The notes: a model not told the origin generated them from the letters alone. Positions 26,038 to 35,920 are shown, numbered from the stretch's first letter. The stretch: DNA of 54,269 nucleotides from Bacteroidaceae bacterium (GCA_024682035.1 JAIKZS010000160.1:1-54269); one strand, 5' to 3'. Translations and numbers: made by a program.

Positions 26038-26742
26038 TCAAGGATGTACTAAAGTGCCAATTCCCTCGTTGTTGATAACTTTCTTAAGGTTGCCTACTAC
26101 ATCCATATTGAACACTACGATAGGCAGACCATTATCCTTGCACATGCAGATTGCTGAGAGGTCCATGACCTTCAAGCCACGAGCTAGCACCTCATCGTAA
26201 GAGATTTCGTCAAATTTAGTGGCGGTGGGATCTTTCTCAGGGTCAGCAGTATAAACGCCATCTACACGGGTACCCTTAAACATGACATCGGCTTCAATCT
26301 CAATGCCTCGCAGGCTGGAACCTGTGTCGGTTGTAAAATAGGGAGAACCAGTGCCGCATGCAAAGACACAAACTTCACCTGCTTCCATGCACTCTATGGC
26401 ACGCCATTTGGTGTAAAACTCGCCAATAGGTTCCATGCGGATAGCTGTTAATACTCTGGCTTTTACACCAATGGCAGTCAAAGCACTGCTTAGTGCCAAA
26501 GAATTAATGGCTGTTGCTAACATTCCCATTTGGTCTCCTTTCACACGGTCGAAACCCTTGGAAGCACCACTCAGTCCGCGGAAAATATTGCCACCTCCTA
26601 TCACAATGCCTATCTGTACACCCATTTCGTGTATTTCCTTGATTTGTTCCGCATATTCAGCCAAACGCTTCTCATCGATGCCATAACCTTTGGCACCCAT
26701 CAGGCTTTCGCCACTTAATTTTAATAATATTCTCTTGTACAT
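26038..26742 (-). CDS. pyrH: Uridylate kinase
   Basis: A 234-residue hexameric kinase phosphorylating UMP in pyrimidine synthesis. KLSGESLMG, GIVIGGGNIFRG, DQMGMLATAINSLAL and GTGSPYFTTDTGSSLRGIEI are the conserved amino-acid-kinase-fold motifs. It begins two bases after the GDPD stop, so its expression is probably tied to the glycerol-1-phosphate dehydrogenase/GDPD pair upstream. In most bacteria it instead follows tsf. Confidence 0.97.
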   Translation of the reverse strand: MYKRILLKLSGESLMGAKGYGIDEKRLAEYAEQIKEIHEMGVQIGIVIGGGNIFRGLSGASKGFDRVKGDQMGMLATAINSLALSSALTAIGVKARVLTAIRMEPIGEFYTKWRAIECMEAGEVCVFACGTGSPYFTTDTGSSLRGIEIEADVMFKGTRVDGVYTADPEKDPTATKFDEISYDEVLARGLKVMDLSAICMCKDNGLPIVVFNMDVVGNLKKVINNEGIGTLVHP

Positions 26743-26744
26743 AC

Positions 26745-27524
26745 TTATTTCTTCTTCAAAAGATTTTGTAATTCTACTGGTTTATTAGTGGTAATATAAT
26801 CAACACCTTGGTTGATGAAATACTGCAGGGCTTCGTTATCGTTCACTGTCCATACATTCACTTCTAACCCGAGATCGTGAGCCTCTTGCGTCCAGGCTGA
26901 GTGCTGCTTCATGACGTTCTGTTCATAATCGAGCCCAGCGAACCCCAATGACTTTAACTTACAAGGTGTATAGTCATTGTCAAGGTAATAAATTTTGGTG
27001 TCAGGTAATAATTTCTTAAAAGCCAAGCAAGCATTGATACTGAAGGCGATGATGTCGGTGCGATCCAGCAAATCATAATGTTTGAGCTTTCGTACAATCT
27101 TGGCTACGCATTCATCTTCTCGGTTGAAGTCGCTGAGCGATTTCATCTCTAATACCAACCTAATTTTGAGCTCTTTTCCCTTGGTTAGGTATTCATCAAG
27201 TGTAGGGAGCTTTTCACCATTGTCTAAGTGTATTGTCCTGACTTGTTCGAAGGTAGAAGTTTCCATGTTGAAACCTTTATACACTTTGTCGTGGTTTACT
27301 ACCAGCTCACCATCGGCAGTCATCCATACATCAAATTCGGAGCCATAGGCACCTATTGAGTCGGCCTTCACCAACGCTGCAATAGAATTTTGAGCAGAGC
27401 CGGGAGTGTCCCAGAAGCCACGATGGCATATCACCTTTTGTCCGTTGGCTGTTAACCATTCACCATTCGCCATTATTAAAGCAAATGCTATGATAATTTG
27501 CCAGATTCTCCTATAGCTTTTCAT
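26745..27524 (-). CDS. Secreted glycerophosphodiester phosphodiesterase
   Basis: A 259-residue enzyme of the GDPD family, which hydrolyses glycerophosphodiesters to an alcohol and glycerol phosphate. The start chosen is the ATG at 27524 (MKSYRRIWQIIIAF); a TTG at 27542 would overlap the upstream gene. The hydrophobic N-terminus is a signal peptide, so it acts in the periplasm. Catalytic and metal residues are visible in VICHRGFWDTPGSAQNS (HRG...EN-like, here QNS), SEFDVWMTADGELVVNHDKV (ExD and HD) and VLEMKS. The first mature residues are encoded by a heptanucleotide repeat (27456-27476). It sits between the G1P dehydrogenase gene and pyrH. Confidence 0.9.
   Translation of the reverse strand: MKSYRRIWQIIIAFALIMANGEWLTANGQKVICHRGFWDTPGSAQNSIAALVKADSIGAYGSEFDVWMTADGELVVNHDKVYKGFNMETSTFEQVRTIHLDNGEKLPTLDEYLTKGKELKIRLVLEMKSLSDFNREDECVAKIVRKLKHYDLLDRTDIIAFSINACLAFKKLLPDTKIYYLDNDYTPCKLKSLGFAGLDYEQNVMKQHSAWTQEAHDLGLEVNVWTVNDNEALQYFINQGVDYITTNKPVELQNLLKKK
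27456..27476. repeat. Heptanucleotide tandem repeat (3 units) inside the GDPD gene
   Basis: The plus strand reads CCATTCA, CCATTCG, CCATTAT, three 7-base units with small differences. It encodes the tail of the GDPD signal region (residues around MANGEWLTANG). The last unit carries two changes, so the array is decayed. Confidence 0.6.
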
Positions 27525-27538
27525 GATGTGTTTAGGTG

Positions 27539-29005
27539 TCAAAGTGTTTCAAATTTCTTTGTTTTAATGAACAAATCGTCCAACCAAGGAGTGAGGTACC
27601 CTGTACGGGATACCAAATTCATGACATTGAATCGTTTGCTCAGGTAAGGCACACAGTCCAGTGTCTGTCGCACGTGTTCCCAACTGATGCCAACTTCGAT
27701 TGGGCGAGTAGGCATACGACCCAGTTTCAAAATATCGTAAAGCTGTCTAACAGGAATAATTTGCTGTGCTAAACGATCTTTTACTTCGGGCCAGTATTCT
27801 TTCAATTGCTGCAGTTCGATGCTAAGTTTTTCTGGTGTCACATAATTTGACATGGCCACTTGCATGCCCAATTTTTGTAGGCCAACTTTGCTCAAAGCCT
27901 CATGAGCCTTTCTTTCATATACTTCTAAAGTAGGCCATTCTTTTACACATTTCTTCACATCGAGTTCCTCGTCAAGAGGAAAAGCCAACAGTTTATTATA
28001 TACGGCTGTTATAGCCAACAAGGCAATGCTTAACAACTTGCCATGAGGAATCTTATCTTTACCACTTACTGCACGCTCCATTTCCCAAATGCCAGTAAGC
28101 TGATGTTCCGCTCCTGATGAAGGAAGGTCGCTCTTCACCACTTGCATGGCCAATCCGCTAAGCAACAAGCCTTCCATCATTTTTTCAATGTTCTTGCGTT
28201 CGTCAATGGCTTCACCTGCCATAATTCTTTCCACAGACAGCATGGTCTCATGATATCCATTTTGACTCATCTTCCATGCCTTTTCGTTAATATGATCAAT
28301 ACCCATCCAGTCGGCCAGGATCCAATCTGCTCCAGCCGTCATTTTAGCTAGTAAGTCGGCATAACCTGATTGGTTTAGCTCAACTGGAGCTGCTATAATG
28401 ATTTCTGTGTCAGCTAATACGGCTTGTGGACCTGGGCAGGGGAATGACTGCTTGATGCCGTTCATGCGGATGGCAGCACCATAGGCTGTATAACCACCAT
28501 TTGAGGCAGCTGTAGGCACTACCATATAGTGCCTTCCTGACAAATGCGAAGCGAGTTTTGTAAGATCGTTCAAGGTGCCTGTACCAACGGCAATAGGTAT
28601 CACTTCAACTGGTAATTGATGTAAACGGTCAAGCAAAATACCCATGGTGTCATAGTTGGCATGCAGGTCCTTTCCTTCATAAATAACATGCTCTTCAACC
28701 ACCACACCTGACTTCATTAACGATTCTTCTACTTGTTTGCCTGCAATGGGGAATGTATTTGTGTCAGCCACTACTAAAGCCTTGCAATGAGGAAATTGCT
28801 TCTGAAAAAGTTCACCCACCTGGTTGAGGATGCCCGGACCGATACGCATAGCACGGGTATCGTTGATGGATTGCAAAGCCTGTTCCATCTGCAACATGCC
28901 ACTTCTGAAGAAGCGGGGTGTATAAGCAGGATCTTCCTTTATTAAGGAATAGATATGCTGGATGATGTCAGGATTAAACTCCAGAGAAAATTCGTAATTT
29001 TGCAT
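27539..29005 (-). CDS. sn-glycerol-1-phosphate dehydrogenase-like protein (AraM family)
   Basis: A 488-residue NAD(P)-dependent, iron-containing-alcohol-dehydrogenase-fold protein. VVADTNTF opens the nucleotide fold; IAVGTGTLNDLTKLAS and VVPTAASNGGYTAYGAAI are the G1PDH motifs around the GGG-like and TAAS substrate loops. Metal-ligand candidates are D in GYADLLAKMTAGADW and the histidine in SSGAEHQLTGIWEM. It is longer than the ~390-residue Bacillus AraM, with ~90 extra residues split between the N-terminus and a C-terminal half of unknown role. Product would be sn-glycerol-1-phosphate, the archaeal-type stereoisomer. It has a consensus promoter and heads the operon. Confidence 0.85.
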   Translation of the reverse strand: MQNYEFSLEFNPDIIQHIYSLIKEDPAYTPRFFRSGMLQMEQALQSINDTRAMRIGPGILNQVGELFQKQFPHCKALVVADTNTFPIAGKQVEESLMKSGVVVEEHVIYEGKDLHANYDTMGILLDRLHQLPVEVIPIAVGTGTLNDLTKLASHLSGRHYMVVPTAASNGGYTAYGAAIRMNGIKQSFPCPGPQAVLADTEIIIAAPVELNQSGYADLLAKMTAGADWILADWMGIDHINEKAWKMSQNGYHETMLSVERIMAGEAIDERKNIEKMMEGLLLSGLAMQVVKSDLPSSGAEHQLTGIWEMERAVSGKDKIPHGKLLSIALLAITAVYNKLLAFPLDEELDVKKCVKEWPTLEVYERKAHEALSKVGLQKLGMQVAMSNYVTPEKLSIELQQLKEYWPEVKDRLAQQIIPVRQLYDILKLGRMPTRPIEVGISWEHVRQTLDCVPYLSKRFNVMNLVSRTGYLTPWLDDLFIKTKKFETL

Positions 29006-29036
29006 ATGTCAGTTTTTATTACAAACGATTATCATA

Positions 29037-29067
29037 CAAAAATAAACAATGGTTTTGAATTATCAAA
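29037..29067 (-). promoter_or_regulatory. Promoter of the G1PDH-GDPD-pyrH-frr-rsgA operon
   Basis: On the minus strand TTTG (29064-29067), exactly 19 bases, then TATTTTTG (29037-29044). It is a full match to the Bacteroidetes consensus, 31 bases upstream of the ATG. The -33 box overlaps the stop region of the convergent-side CocE gene. Confidence 0.75.
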
Positions 29068-29068
29068 A

Positions 29069-30967
29069 TTATTTTAATCTATTCACTGTAATCTTTGAGG
29101 GATGACCTTTTTCATGGAAGATTTTAATATCTGACTTGATGAAATCCTGTTCATTGGCACTGGTGATATCGATGAATTGTTGCGGATTGAGGTCGTTCAA
29201 AGGGAACCAAGTACTTTGCACCTGTATTATAATGCGATGACCTTTTTGGAAGCAATGGGCAATGTCAGGTAGGGCAAACTTTACTTGGGTAATCTTTCCA
29301 GGTTTGAATCCTTCAGGATGTTCAAAACTGTTACGGTATCTACCCCTCATAACTTCACCACGTACCAACATCTGATAGTTGCCCATGACTGCAGGAATTG
29401 GCTTACCACCATTGAATTTATCTTCTATCTCCTTGGTGTATTTGAAATCTTCAGGGAACTCATCAATTACTTTCACAACAAAATCTGCATCAGTTGTACT
29501 AATGGCTACTTGTAAATCTGCCATAATCTCACCTGTAAGAGTTACGTCTTCTGTCAGTACATCGCTGCGGAATGTCAGTACATCTGGACGGCGTTCAGCA
29601 AAACGTTGATCGTGTGTCATATATTCACGTGCTCTTTTCTTGGCTATAACATCAGTATAAGGCACAGGATGATTGGGATCAGAAGTGTATTCACTGAACG
29701 AATTGGATTTTTGAGGGGCTTCCTCTGTAATATGACCGTTGGCTTGCAAAAAGAGATTTACTGGTTCACTATTCTTGGGGGGCCATTGGTTAAATTTTTG
29801 CCATTTATTAGCTCCAGAGATAAACATATAAATGTGATTGTCTAAATCAGGCTGTTGTCCTTCTCCGTTCAAATAGTATTGGAAGAAATTATACTCTACT
29901 TCGTGCAAGTAATAGTCGGAGGTGTTGGCACCAAAATAAATATCGCCTAAGTGATTACCTCTGTCGCGCTCCCAAGCTCCGTGGAACCAGGGACCTATGA
30001 TAAATTGTGTTTCAGTTTGCGGACTAAGTTGTTTCAACGCCTTATATACGCCCCAAGTACCATAACTATCTTCGGCATCAAACAAACCACCAGTCACTAA
30101 AATCGCCGGTTTTACATTTTTGAGATGTCTACGAACATCGCGTGCTTGCCAGAAATCATCGTAATCGGGATGCGCCATCAGGTCTTTCCAGAAAGCGATA
30201 CTGTCGCCCGCCAGTTTCGTGAGGTTGGTCAGTGTTTTCTGACGCAAGAAGAATGAGTATTCATCATCCAGATAAAAAGGTTTCATGCGAGTTTGTTTCT
30301 TAGTGGGTAGCGGGCGAGGACGGCCAAAAGATTGAGCCACAAAGTCTAGCATGTCAGTGATCATCAATACACCATGATGATGATAGTCATCGCCCATCCA
30401 CCAGTCGGTTACAGGTGCTTGTGGTGCCACAGCCTTGATGGCAGGATGGTTGCTCAAAGCAGCCATAGTGGCATAAAATCCCGGGTAGGAGGTACCTAAT
30501 ACGCCAATGTTGCCATTGCTCTTAACGTTGTTTATCAACCATTCGGCTGTATCATAGGTGTCACTGGCCTCGTCAATATCTTTTTTACCTTGTTTGTCTT
30601 TATTGAAGGGGCGCACATCTACAAACTCTCCTTCACTCATCCACCTTCCTCTTACATCTTGTAGTACAACTACATAACGTTGTCTAACGTAATTACGCAA
30701 TTTGCTCCAAAGGTTATAGCTGTAGCCCTCGCCATAGGGAGAAGCTTGATAAGGTGTTCGCTGCATAATAATAGGGGTGAGCTTGGTTGCTCCAATAGGC
30801 TCGTAGATGGCAGTAAATAGTTTAACGCCATCTCTCATGGGTATCATTACTTCACGTTTGGTGTAATTCTGCTCCACCCATTCACGTGTAATATCTTGCG
30901 CATCGATGCAAAGGCAAATAACAGCGCACACAAGGCTAAAAGCCAATCTTTTTATTGTATTAGTCAT
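29069..30967 (-). CDS. Secreted CocE/NonD family hydrolase
   Basis: A 632-residue alpha/beta hydrolase of the X-Pro dipeptidyl-peptidase (S15)/cocaine esterase family. A signal peptide covers ~residues 1-23 (MTNTIKRLAFSLVCAVICL). The nucleophile elbow is GVLGTSYPGFYATMAA, the aspartate lies near GGLFDAEDSYG and the histidine near GPWFHGAWERDRGNHLG. The C-terminal jelly-roll domain has EDVTLTGEIMADLQVAIS and DADFVVKVIDEFP. It probably cleaves esters, amides or proline peptides in the periplasm; substrate unknown. It has its own promoter (31007-31015), divergent from topB. Confidence 0.92.
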   Translation of the reverse strand: MTNTIKRLAFSLVCAVICLCIDAQDITREWVEQNYTKREVMIPMRDGVKLFTAIYEPIGATKLTPIIMQRTPYQASPYGEGYSYNLWSKLRNYVRQRYVVVLQDVRGRWMSEGEFVDVRPFNKDKQGKKDIDEASDTYDTAEWLINNVKSNGNIGVLGTSYPGFYATMAALSNHPAIKAVAPQAPVTDWWMGDDYHHHGVLMITDMLDFVAQSFGRPRPLPTKKQTRMKPFYLDDEYSFFLRQKTLTNLTKLAGDSIAFWKDLMAHPDYDDFWQARDVRRHLKNVKPAILVTGGLFDAEDSYGTWGVYKALKQLSPQTETQFIIGPWFHGAWERDRGNHLGDIYFGANTSDYYLHEVEYNFFQYYLNGEGQQPDLDNHIYMFISGANKWQKFNQWPPKNSEPVNLFLQANGHITEEAPQKSNSFSEYTSDPNHPVPYTDVIAKKRAREYMTHDQRFAERRPDVLTFRSDVLTEDVTLTGEIMADLQVAISTTDADFVVKVIDEFPEDFKYTKEIEDKFNGGKPIPAVMGNYQMLVRGEVMRGRYRNSFEHPEGFKPGKITQVKFALPDIAHCFQKGHRIIIQVQSTWFPLNDLNPQQFIDITSANEQDFIKSDIKIFHEKGHPSKITVNRLK

Positions 30968-31006
30968 ATTTTTATGTATTGTTTTACTCTACTATACGAA
31001 GATGAT

Positions 31007-31015
31007 GCAAATATA
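31007..31015 (-). promoter_or_regulatory. Promoter -7 box of the CocE hydrolase gene
   Basis: On the minus strand TATATTTGC, with TTGT 19 bases upstream, 40 bases before the ATG at 30967. Confidence 0.6.
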
Positions 31016-31057
31016 TAGAAAACGCTCAATTCATACAATCGCTTATAGGTTTTTTTG

Positions 31058-31066
31058 TATCTTTGC
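31058..31066 (+). promoter_or_regulatory. Promoter -7 box of topB
   Basis: TATCTTTGC, a full match to TAnnTTTG, 20 bases before the topB ATG at 31087. No clear -33 TTTG. Confidence 0.6.
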
Positions 31067-31086
31067 ACAGCAAAAGTAATAAGGAT

Positions 31087-33324
31087 ATGATAGTTTGCAT
31101 AGCAGAAAAACCGTCAGTGGCTAGAGATATTGCTCAAGTATTAGGAGCAAGTGACAGAAAAGATGGGTATATAGAGGGGAATGGATATCAGGTGACTTGG
31201 ACCTTTGGCCATCTTTGTACCCTAAAGGAACCGCAAGATTATACCGATGCTTGGAAATCATGGAGTCTGGGTGCGTTGCCAATGGTACCTCCTAGGTTTG
31301 GCATAAAACTAATTTCTAATGATACCTACGAAAAGCAGTTCCATATTATTGAAGGACTGATGCAAAAGGCCGAGATGATTATTAATTGTGGTGATGCAGG
31401 CCAAGAAGGCGAATTGATACAACGTTGGGTGATGCAAAAGGCCAGAGCTCAATGCCCGGTTAAACGATTGTGGATATCGTCGTTGACAGAGGAATCTATT
31501 CGTGAGGGTTTTAATCATTTACATGATGCTGCCGACTATCAGTCTCTGTATGAAGCAGGCTTGAGCCGTGCCATTGGCGATTGGCTATTGGGCATGAATG
31601 CAACTAGACTTTATACGATTAAATATGGTCAGAACAGACAAGTGTTGAGCATTGGTCGGGTGCAGACACCTACGTTGGCACTGATCGTGAACCGGCAGCA
31701 AGAAATTGAGAACTTTGTGCCTCGACAGTATTGGGAATTGAAAACCAACTATCGTGATACGTTGTTTAATGCCGTCGTGAAGAAAAGTGATGAAGAATTG
31801 ATAGCAGAGGCTGAAAAGAATAAAAAAGGCGATAAAGAGGAGATAGATATTTCAACGATTGATAATCCTGGTATGGAGCCAATTGCCAATGAGACTGAAG
31901 GTTTGGCATTAGTGGGACGTATTAAAGATTTACCATTCGAAGTAATAGGAGTTACAAAAAAACAAGGCAAGGAGTTTCCTCCACGTCTCTATGATCTTAC
32001 CTCTCTTCAGGTGGATTGTAACAAAAAGTATGGCTTTAGTGCTGATGATACCTTGAAACTCATTCAAAGTTTGTATGAGAAAAAGGTGACTACTTACCCA
32101 CGTGTGGATACTACTTTTTTGAGTGACGATATATATCCCAAATGTCCGAATATCTTAAAGGGATTGAGAGGATATGAGAACCTTATAGAACCTTTAGTTG
32201 GAAAATCGGTTAATGGTAAATGGTCTGTAGCCAATCCGAAATTACCTAAAAGTAAGAAAGTGTTCGACAATTCCAAAGTGACCGACCACCATGCCATTAT
32301 TCCTACTGGTCAACCTCCTGTCAGTCTTACAGACCAAGAGAAAAAAGTGTTCGATATGGTAGCTCGTCATTTTATAGCTGTTTTCTATCCAGAATGTAAA
32401 ATAAGTACTACCACAGTAGAGGGTAAAGTAAAGGATATCCTTTTCAAAACGAGTGGACGACAGGTGTTAGATCCTGGATGGAGGGTAGTGTTTGAGAGAG
32501 TTGAGAATGGAAAACTGGTAAATGATAATGATGATCAGGATGTTCCCAATGAACAGCCAAACCCATTTGGGACAATTTCTTCATTTGTGAAAGGGGAGCA
32601 AGGCCCACATATTCCAGAATTACAAGAGAAGTGGACTCAACCGCCTAGACCATATACGGAAGCTACATTGCTTCGTGCAATGGAAACAGCAGGCAAACTA
32701 GTGGATAATGACGAATTACGCGATGCTTTGAAAGAAAATGGTATTGGACGTCCTTCTACTCGTGCGGCTATAATTGAGACACTATTTAAGAGGAATTATA
32801 TTCGCAAAGAGAGAAAAAATTTGGTAGCTACGCCTACTGGTATTGAGCTGATAGGTCTTATTCATGAAGATTTATTAAAAAGTGCAGAGCTTACAGGCTT
32901 GTGGGAAAAAAAATTACGTGAGATTGAGAAGAAAACCTATCAAGCTGGTCAGTTCCTTGGTGAACTGAAACAGATGGTTTCTGAAATAGTTAATGCTGTA
33001 CTTTCAGACAATTCCAATCGTCGTATTACTGTACTGAATCCTGTTGATGAGAAGAAAAAGAAGAAGGCTAATAAGCAGTCAGCTACAAAGGCAGGGAAAG
33101 GAACCGGTAAAATACGCCGTTCACCAAGCACTGTTACGGCATCGGGAGATCATACTTCTACAAGCAAAGTATCCAATGATCAGTTGGAAGCAAACGACAG
33201 CATTATTGGTAAACCTTGCCCTGTTTGTGGTAAAGGCCATATCATCAAAGGTAATACTGCCTATGGATGTTCTGATTGGAAGTCTGGTTGCACGTTCCGT
33301 TTGCCGTTTCAGGTAAAAAAATAA
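31087..33324 (+). CDS. topB: DNA topoisomerase III
   Basis: A 745-residue type IA topoisomerase. The start is the ATG at 31087 (MIVCIAEKPSVARDIA); the frame opens eight codons earlier, across the promoter. The Toprim domain has AEKPSVARDIAQVLGAS and INCGDAGQEGELI. The active-site tyrosine is in VTTYPRVDTTFL, and GIGRPSTRAAIIETLF is the conserved domain IV motif. The C-terminus ends in a zinc-finger-like module with four cysteines (PCPVCGKG...CSDWKSGC), preceded by a basic low-complexity linker (~residues 655-710). Length and context suggest a chromosomal enzyme, not the plasmid TraE type. A bidirectional terminator separates it from the convergent M20 gene. Confidence 0.95.
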   Translation: MIVCIAEKPSVARDIAQVLGASDRKDGYIEGNGYQVTWTFGHLCTLKEPQDYTDAWKSWSLGALPMVPPRFGIKLISNDTYEKQFHIIEGLMQKAEMIINCGDAGQEGELIQRWVMQKARAQCPVKRLWISSLTEESIREGFNHLHDAADYQSLYEAGLSRAIGDWLLGMNATRLYTIKYGQNRQVLSIGRVQTPTLALIVNRQQEIENFVPRQYWELKTNYRDTLFNAVVKKSDEELIAEAEKNKKGDKEEIDISTIDNPGMEPIANETEGLALVGRIKDLPFEVIGVTKKQGKEFPPRLYDLTSLQVDCNKKYGFSADDTLKLIQSLYEKKVTTYPRVDTTFLSDDIYPKCPNILKGLRGYENLIEPLVGKSVNGKWSVANPKLPKSKKVFDNSKVTDHHAIIPTGQPPVSLTDQEKKVFDMVARHFIAVFYPECKISTTTVEGKVKDILFKTSGRQVLDPGWRVVFERVENGKLVNDNDDQDVPNEQPNPFGTISSFVKGEQGPHIPELQEKWTQPPRPYTEATLLRAMETAGKLVDNDELRDALKENGIGRPSTRAAIIETLFKRNYIRKERKNLVATPTGIELIGLIHEDLLKSAELTGLWEKKLREIEKKTYQAGQFLGELKQMVSEIVNAVLSDNSNRRITVLNPVDEKKKKKANKQSATKAGKGTGKIRRSPSTVTASGDHTSTSKVSNDQLEANDSIIGKPCPVCGKGHIIKGNTAYGCSDWKSGCTFRLPFQVKK

Positions 33325-33343
33325 AGGAGACAAATTATAAATA

Positions 33344-33384
33344 ATATGCCCTCAAAAGTTAGTAAAAACTTTTAGAGGGCATAT
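33344..33384. terminator. Bidirectional terminator between topB and the M20 gene
   Basis: Arms ATATGCCCTC (33344-33353) and GAGGGCATAT (33375-33384), extended inward by AAAAGTT/AACTTTT with one bulged A. It lies between convergent genes and has AT runs on both sides. Confidence 0.85.
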
Positions 33385-33418
33385 TTACAAAGTATACCTT
33401 TATAAGGGAATCAAGGAA

Positions 33419-34774
33419 TCAGTCTTTGTAATTCAAGTGGAATTCTACTACAGCCTCAATGCCTTTACGGAATATCTCCAGTGGGAAGTTTTCGTTAGGA
33501 CTATGAATGGCATTGCTCTCCAGGCCAAAGCCCATGAGTACAGTCTTTATACCTAATATCTTTTCGAAGGTCGCTATAATTGGGATGCTGCCTCCACGGC
33601 GCATTGCTAAAGGCTTTTTCCCAAATGCCTTTTCAAAGCCTTTCTCTGCAGCTTTGTAAGCAGGTAAGGAAATAGGACATACATAGCTCTCACCACCATG
33701 TAAGTACTCTACTTTTACCTTTACACTCTTGGGGGCAATTTGCTGTAGATAGTCCATCATAAGCTGACCAATTTTCTCGTTGTCTTGATGGGGTACTAAG
33801 CGGGTAGAAATTTTAGCATAAGCCTTACTGGGGATAACGGTCTTGGCTCCTTCACCCGTATAGCCGCCCCAGATGCCGCATACGTCGAACGATGGACGGC
33901 AACTATTTCGTTCCAAAGTACTGTAGCCTTTTTCTCCACAAACATCCTCAATATCAATGGCTTGTTTGTATTTCTCTAAATCAAAAGGAATATGCGCTAT
34001 CATAGCACGCTCTTCGGCTGGCACCTCTTCTACATCGTCGTAAAAATGAGGCACGGTGATGCGGCCGTCTTTATCGGTCATCTGTGCTATGAGTTTGCAA
34101 AGTACATTGATGGGATTAGCTACGGCACCTCCAAAATGACCACTGTGCAAATCGCGGTTGGGACCTGTAACTTCTACTTCCCAATAAGACAAACCTCGTA
34201 AACCTGTAGTTAGAGATGGCAGATCTTTGCCTAACATCGAGGTGTCGGATACCAGAATGATGTCAGATTTTAGCAATTTCTTGTGTTGCTCGCAAAAAGC
34301 CTCTAAACTGGGTGAACCAATTTCTTCCTCTCCTTCTAAGATAAATTTTATATTGTGTTTCAGCTGGCCATTTTTTACCAAATATTCAAAAGCTTTTACT
34401 TGTATGAAACTTTGGCCTTTGTCATCGTCAGCACCACGAGCCCATATAATGTCATCTTTGATTACGGGATCAAATGGATCGGTCTTCCATAAATTCAGTG
34501 GTTCAACAGGCATTACATCGTAATGACCATAAATTAATACGGTCTTAGCCTCAGGATTGACTATTTTTTCTGCATACACCATAGGATTGCCGTCCGTTGG
34601 CATCACTTCAGCCTTATCTGCACCAGCTGCCATAAGCAACTTTACCCACAGCTTTGCACAGTTCATCATATCGTCTTTATGCGCCGATTCTGAGCTGATG
34701 CTTGGAATGCGAATTAAACTAAAGAGTTCATCTAACATGTGAGATTCGTTCTCTTGGATGTATTTTTTTATCAT
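33419..34774 (-). CDS. M20 family dipeptidase
   Basis: A 451-residue zinc peptidase. The metal and catalytic motifs are [11 protein letters not shown] (HxD), [11 protein letters not shown] (Asp, second metal) and [10 protein letters not shown] (general-base Glu and metal ligand). A dimerisation domain follows ([15 protein letters not shown]). The length and dinuclear motifs fit the CNDP/PepV-like dipeptidase branch. There is no signal peptide, so it is cytoplasmic and probably cleaves dipeptides. Its ATG overlaps the aroC stop by four bases (ATGA), so it is translated from the aroC mRNA. Confidence 0.93.
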   Translation of the reverse strand: MIKKYIQENESHMLDELFSLIRIPSISSESAHKDDMMNCAKLWVKLLMAAGADKAEVMPTDGNPMVYAEKIVNPEAKTVLIYGHYDVMPVEPLNLWKTDPFDPVIKDDIIWARGADDDKGQSFIQVKAFEYLVKNGQLKHNIKFILEGEEEIGSPSLEAFCEQHKKLLKSDIILVSDTSMLGKDLPSLTTGLRGLSYWEVEVTGPNRDLHSGHFGGAVANPINVLCKLIAQMTDKDGRITVPHFYDDVEEVPAEERAMIAHIPFDLEKYKQAIDIEDVCGEKGYSTLERNSCRPSFDVCGIWGGYTGEGAKTVIPSKAYAKISTRLVPHQDNEKIGQLMMDYLQQIAPKSVKVKVEYLHGGESYVCPISLPAYKAAEKGFEKAFGKKPLAMRRGGSIPIIATFEKILGIKTVLMGFGLESNAIHSPNENFPLEIFRKGIEAVVEFHLNYKD

Positions 34775-35847
34775 AGCTTGGTTGTTTTGTTGAGTAAATA
34801 ATAATCGAGTATAGTCATAGCAGCCATCGCCTCGACGATAGGTACTGCACGGGGCAATACACAGGGGTCATGGCGTCCACGTGCCATTACTATGGTGTCA
34901 TTGCCATCTTTGTCAACCGTGGGTTGCTCAGTGAGCAAAGTGGCTACAGGCTTAAATGCCACCCGGAAGTAAATATCCTGACCATTGCTGATACCACCTT
35001 GTATCCCTCCTGAATGGTTGGAACTAGTAACAATTTTGTCCCCGCTTCTATAAAAAATGTCGTTCTGCTCAGAACCTCTCATACCCAATCCTTGAAATCC
35101 TTCTCCGTATTCAAAACCTTTGGCAGCATTGATGCTCATCATGGCACTAGCTAAAGCTGCATGTAGCTTGCCAAACACGGGCTCTCCCAAACCAATTGGG
35201 CAACCTTTTATTACACACTGGATAACTCCACCAATAGTGTCGCCTTCGGCTTTGACCTCTTTGATAAATGCTTCCATTTCTGCTGCTTTCATGGGGTCAG
35301 GGCATCTAACGGGATTGTTTTCTATCTGGTTAAAATCATAATCAATGTATGCTTTGTCTAAACTGATATTTCCTACTTGCTGAGTAAAAGCAGTGATGCT
35401 GATACCCAATGGTTGCAAGACCAATTTGGCAAATGCACCGCCTACCACGCGGGCAATAGTTTCACGAGCTGAGGAACGTCCACCACCTCGATGGTCACGG
35501 ATACCATATTTCATTTGGTAGGTAAAGTCGGCATGTGAGGGGCGGTATAGATCACGCAGGTTGTCATAATCATTGCTATGTTGGTTGGTGTTTTTTACCA
35601 AAAAACCTATGGGAGTGCCAGTAGATATACCTTCAAACACACCTGATAATAACTCTACCTCATCAGGTTCTTGCCTGGATGTAGTAAGAGCCGATTGACC
35701 GGGCCTTCGGCGAGCCAGTTCCTGTTGAATGAATTCCAAATCGATATCCACACCGGCAGGCATCCCGTCTATAACTCCACCAATGGTTGGACCATGCGAT
35801 TCCCCAAAAGTGGTCAGTTTGAAAATGTTTCCAAAAGTGTTGCTCAT
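34771..35847 (-). CDS. aroC: Chorismate synthase
   Basis: A 358-residue flavoenzyme making chorismate from EPSP, the last shikimate step. The start is the ATG at 35847 ([19 protein letters not shown]), fitting the family; the longer open frame is discarded. Conserved blocks: [50 protein letters not shown] and, in the C-terminal half, [13 protein letters not shown]. It is coupled to the downstream M20 gene by an ATGA overlap, and divergent from the UPF0597 gene. The -7 candidate at 35870-35878 (TATCTTTAG) is one base off consensus. Confidence 0.97.
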   Translation of the reverse strand: MSNTFGNIFKLTTFGESHGPTIGGVIDGMPAGVDIDLEFIQQELARRRPGQSALTTSRQEPDEVELLSGVFEGISTGTPIGFLVKNTNQHSNDYDNLRDLYRPSHADFTYQMKYGIRDHRGGGRSSARETIARVVGGAFAKLVLQPLGISITAFTQQVGNISLDKAYIDYDFNQIENNPVRCPDPMKAAEMEAFIKEVKAEGDTIGGVIQCVIKGCPIGLGEPVFGKLHAALASAMMSINAAKGFEYGEGFQGLGMRGSEQNDIFYRSGDKIVTSSNHSGGIQGGISNGQDIYFRVAFKPVATLLTEQPTVDKDGNDTIVMARGRHDPCVLPRAVPIVEAMAAMTILDYYLLNKTTKL

Positions 35848-35911
35848 AATATAAACATAGTTTGAATGTCTAAAGATAGACATTTTTTCGCATATTCAAT
35901 ATTTTTTTTCT

Positions 35912-35920
35912 TACTTTTGC
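35912..35920 (+). promoter_or_regulatory. Promoter -7 box of the UPF0597 gene
   Basis: TACTTTTGC, a full match to TAnnTTTG, 21 bases before the ATG at 35942. Confidence 0.6.
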
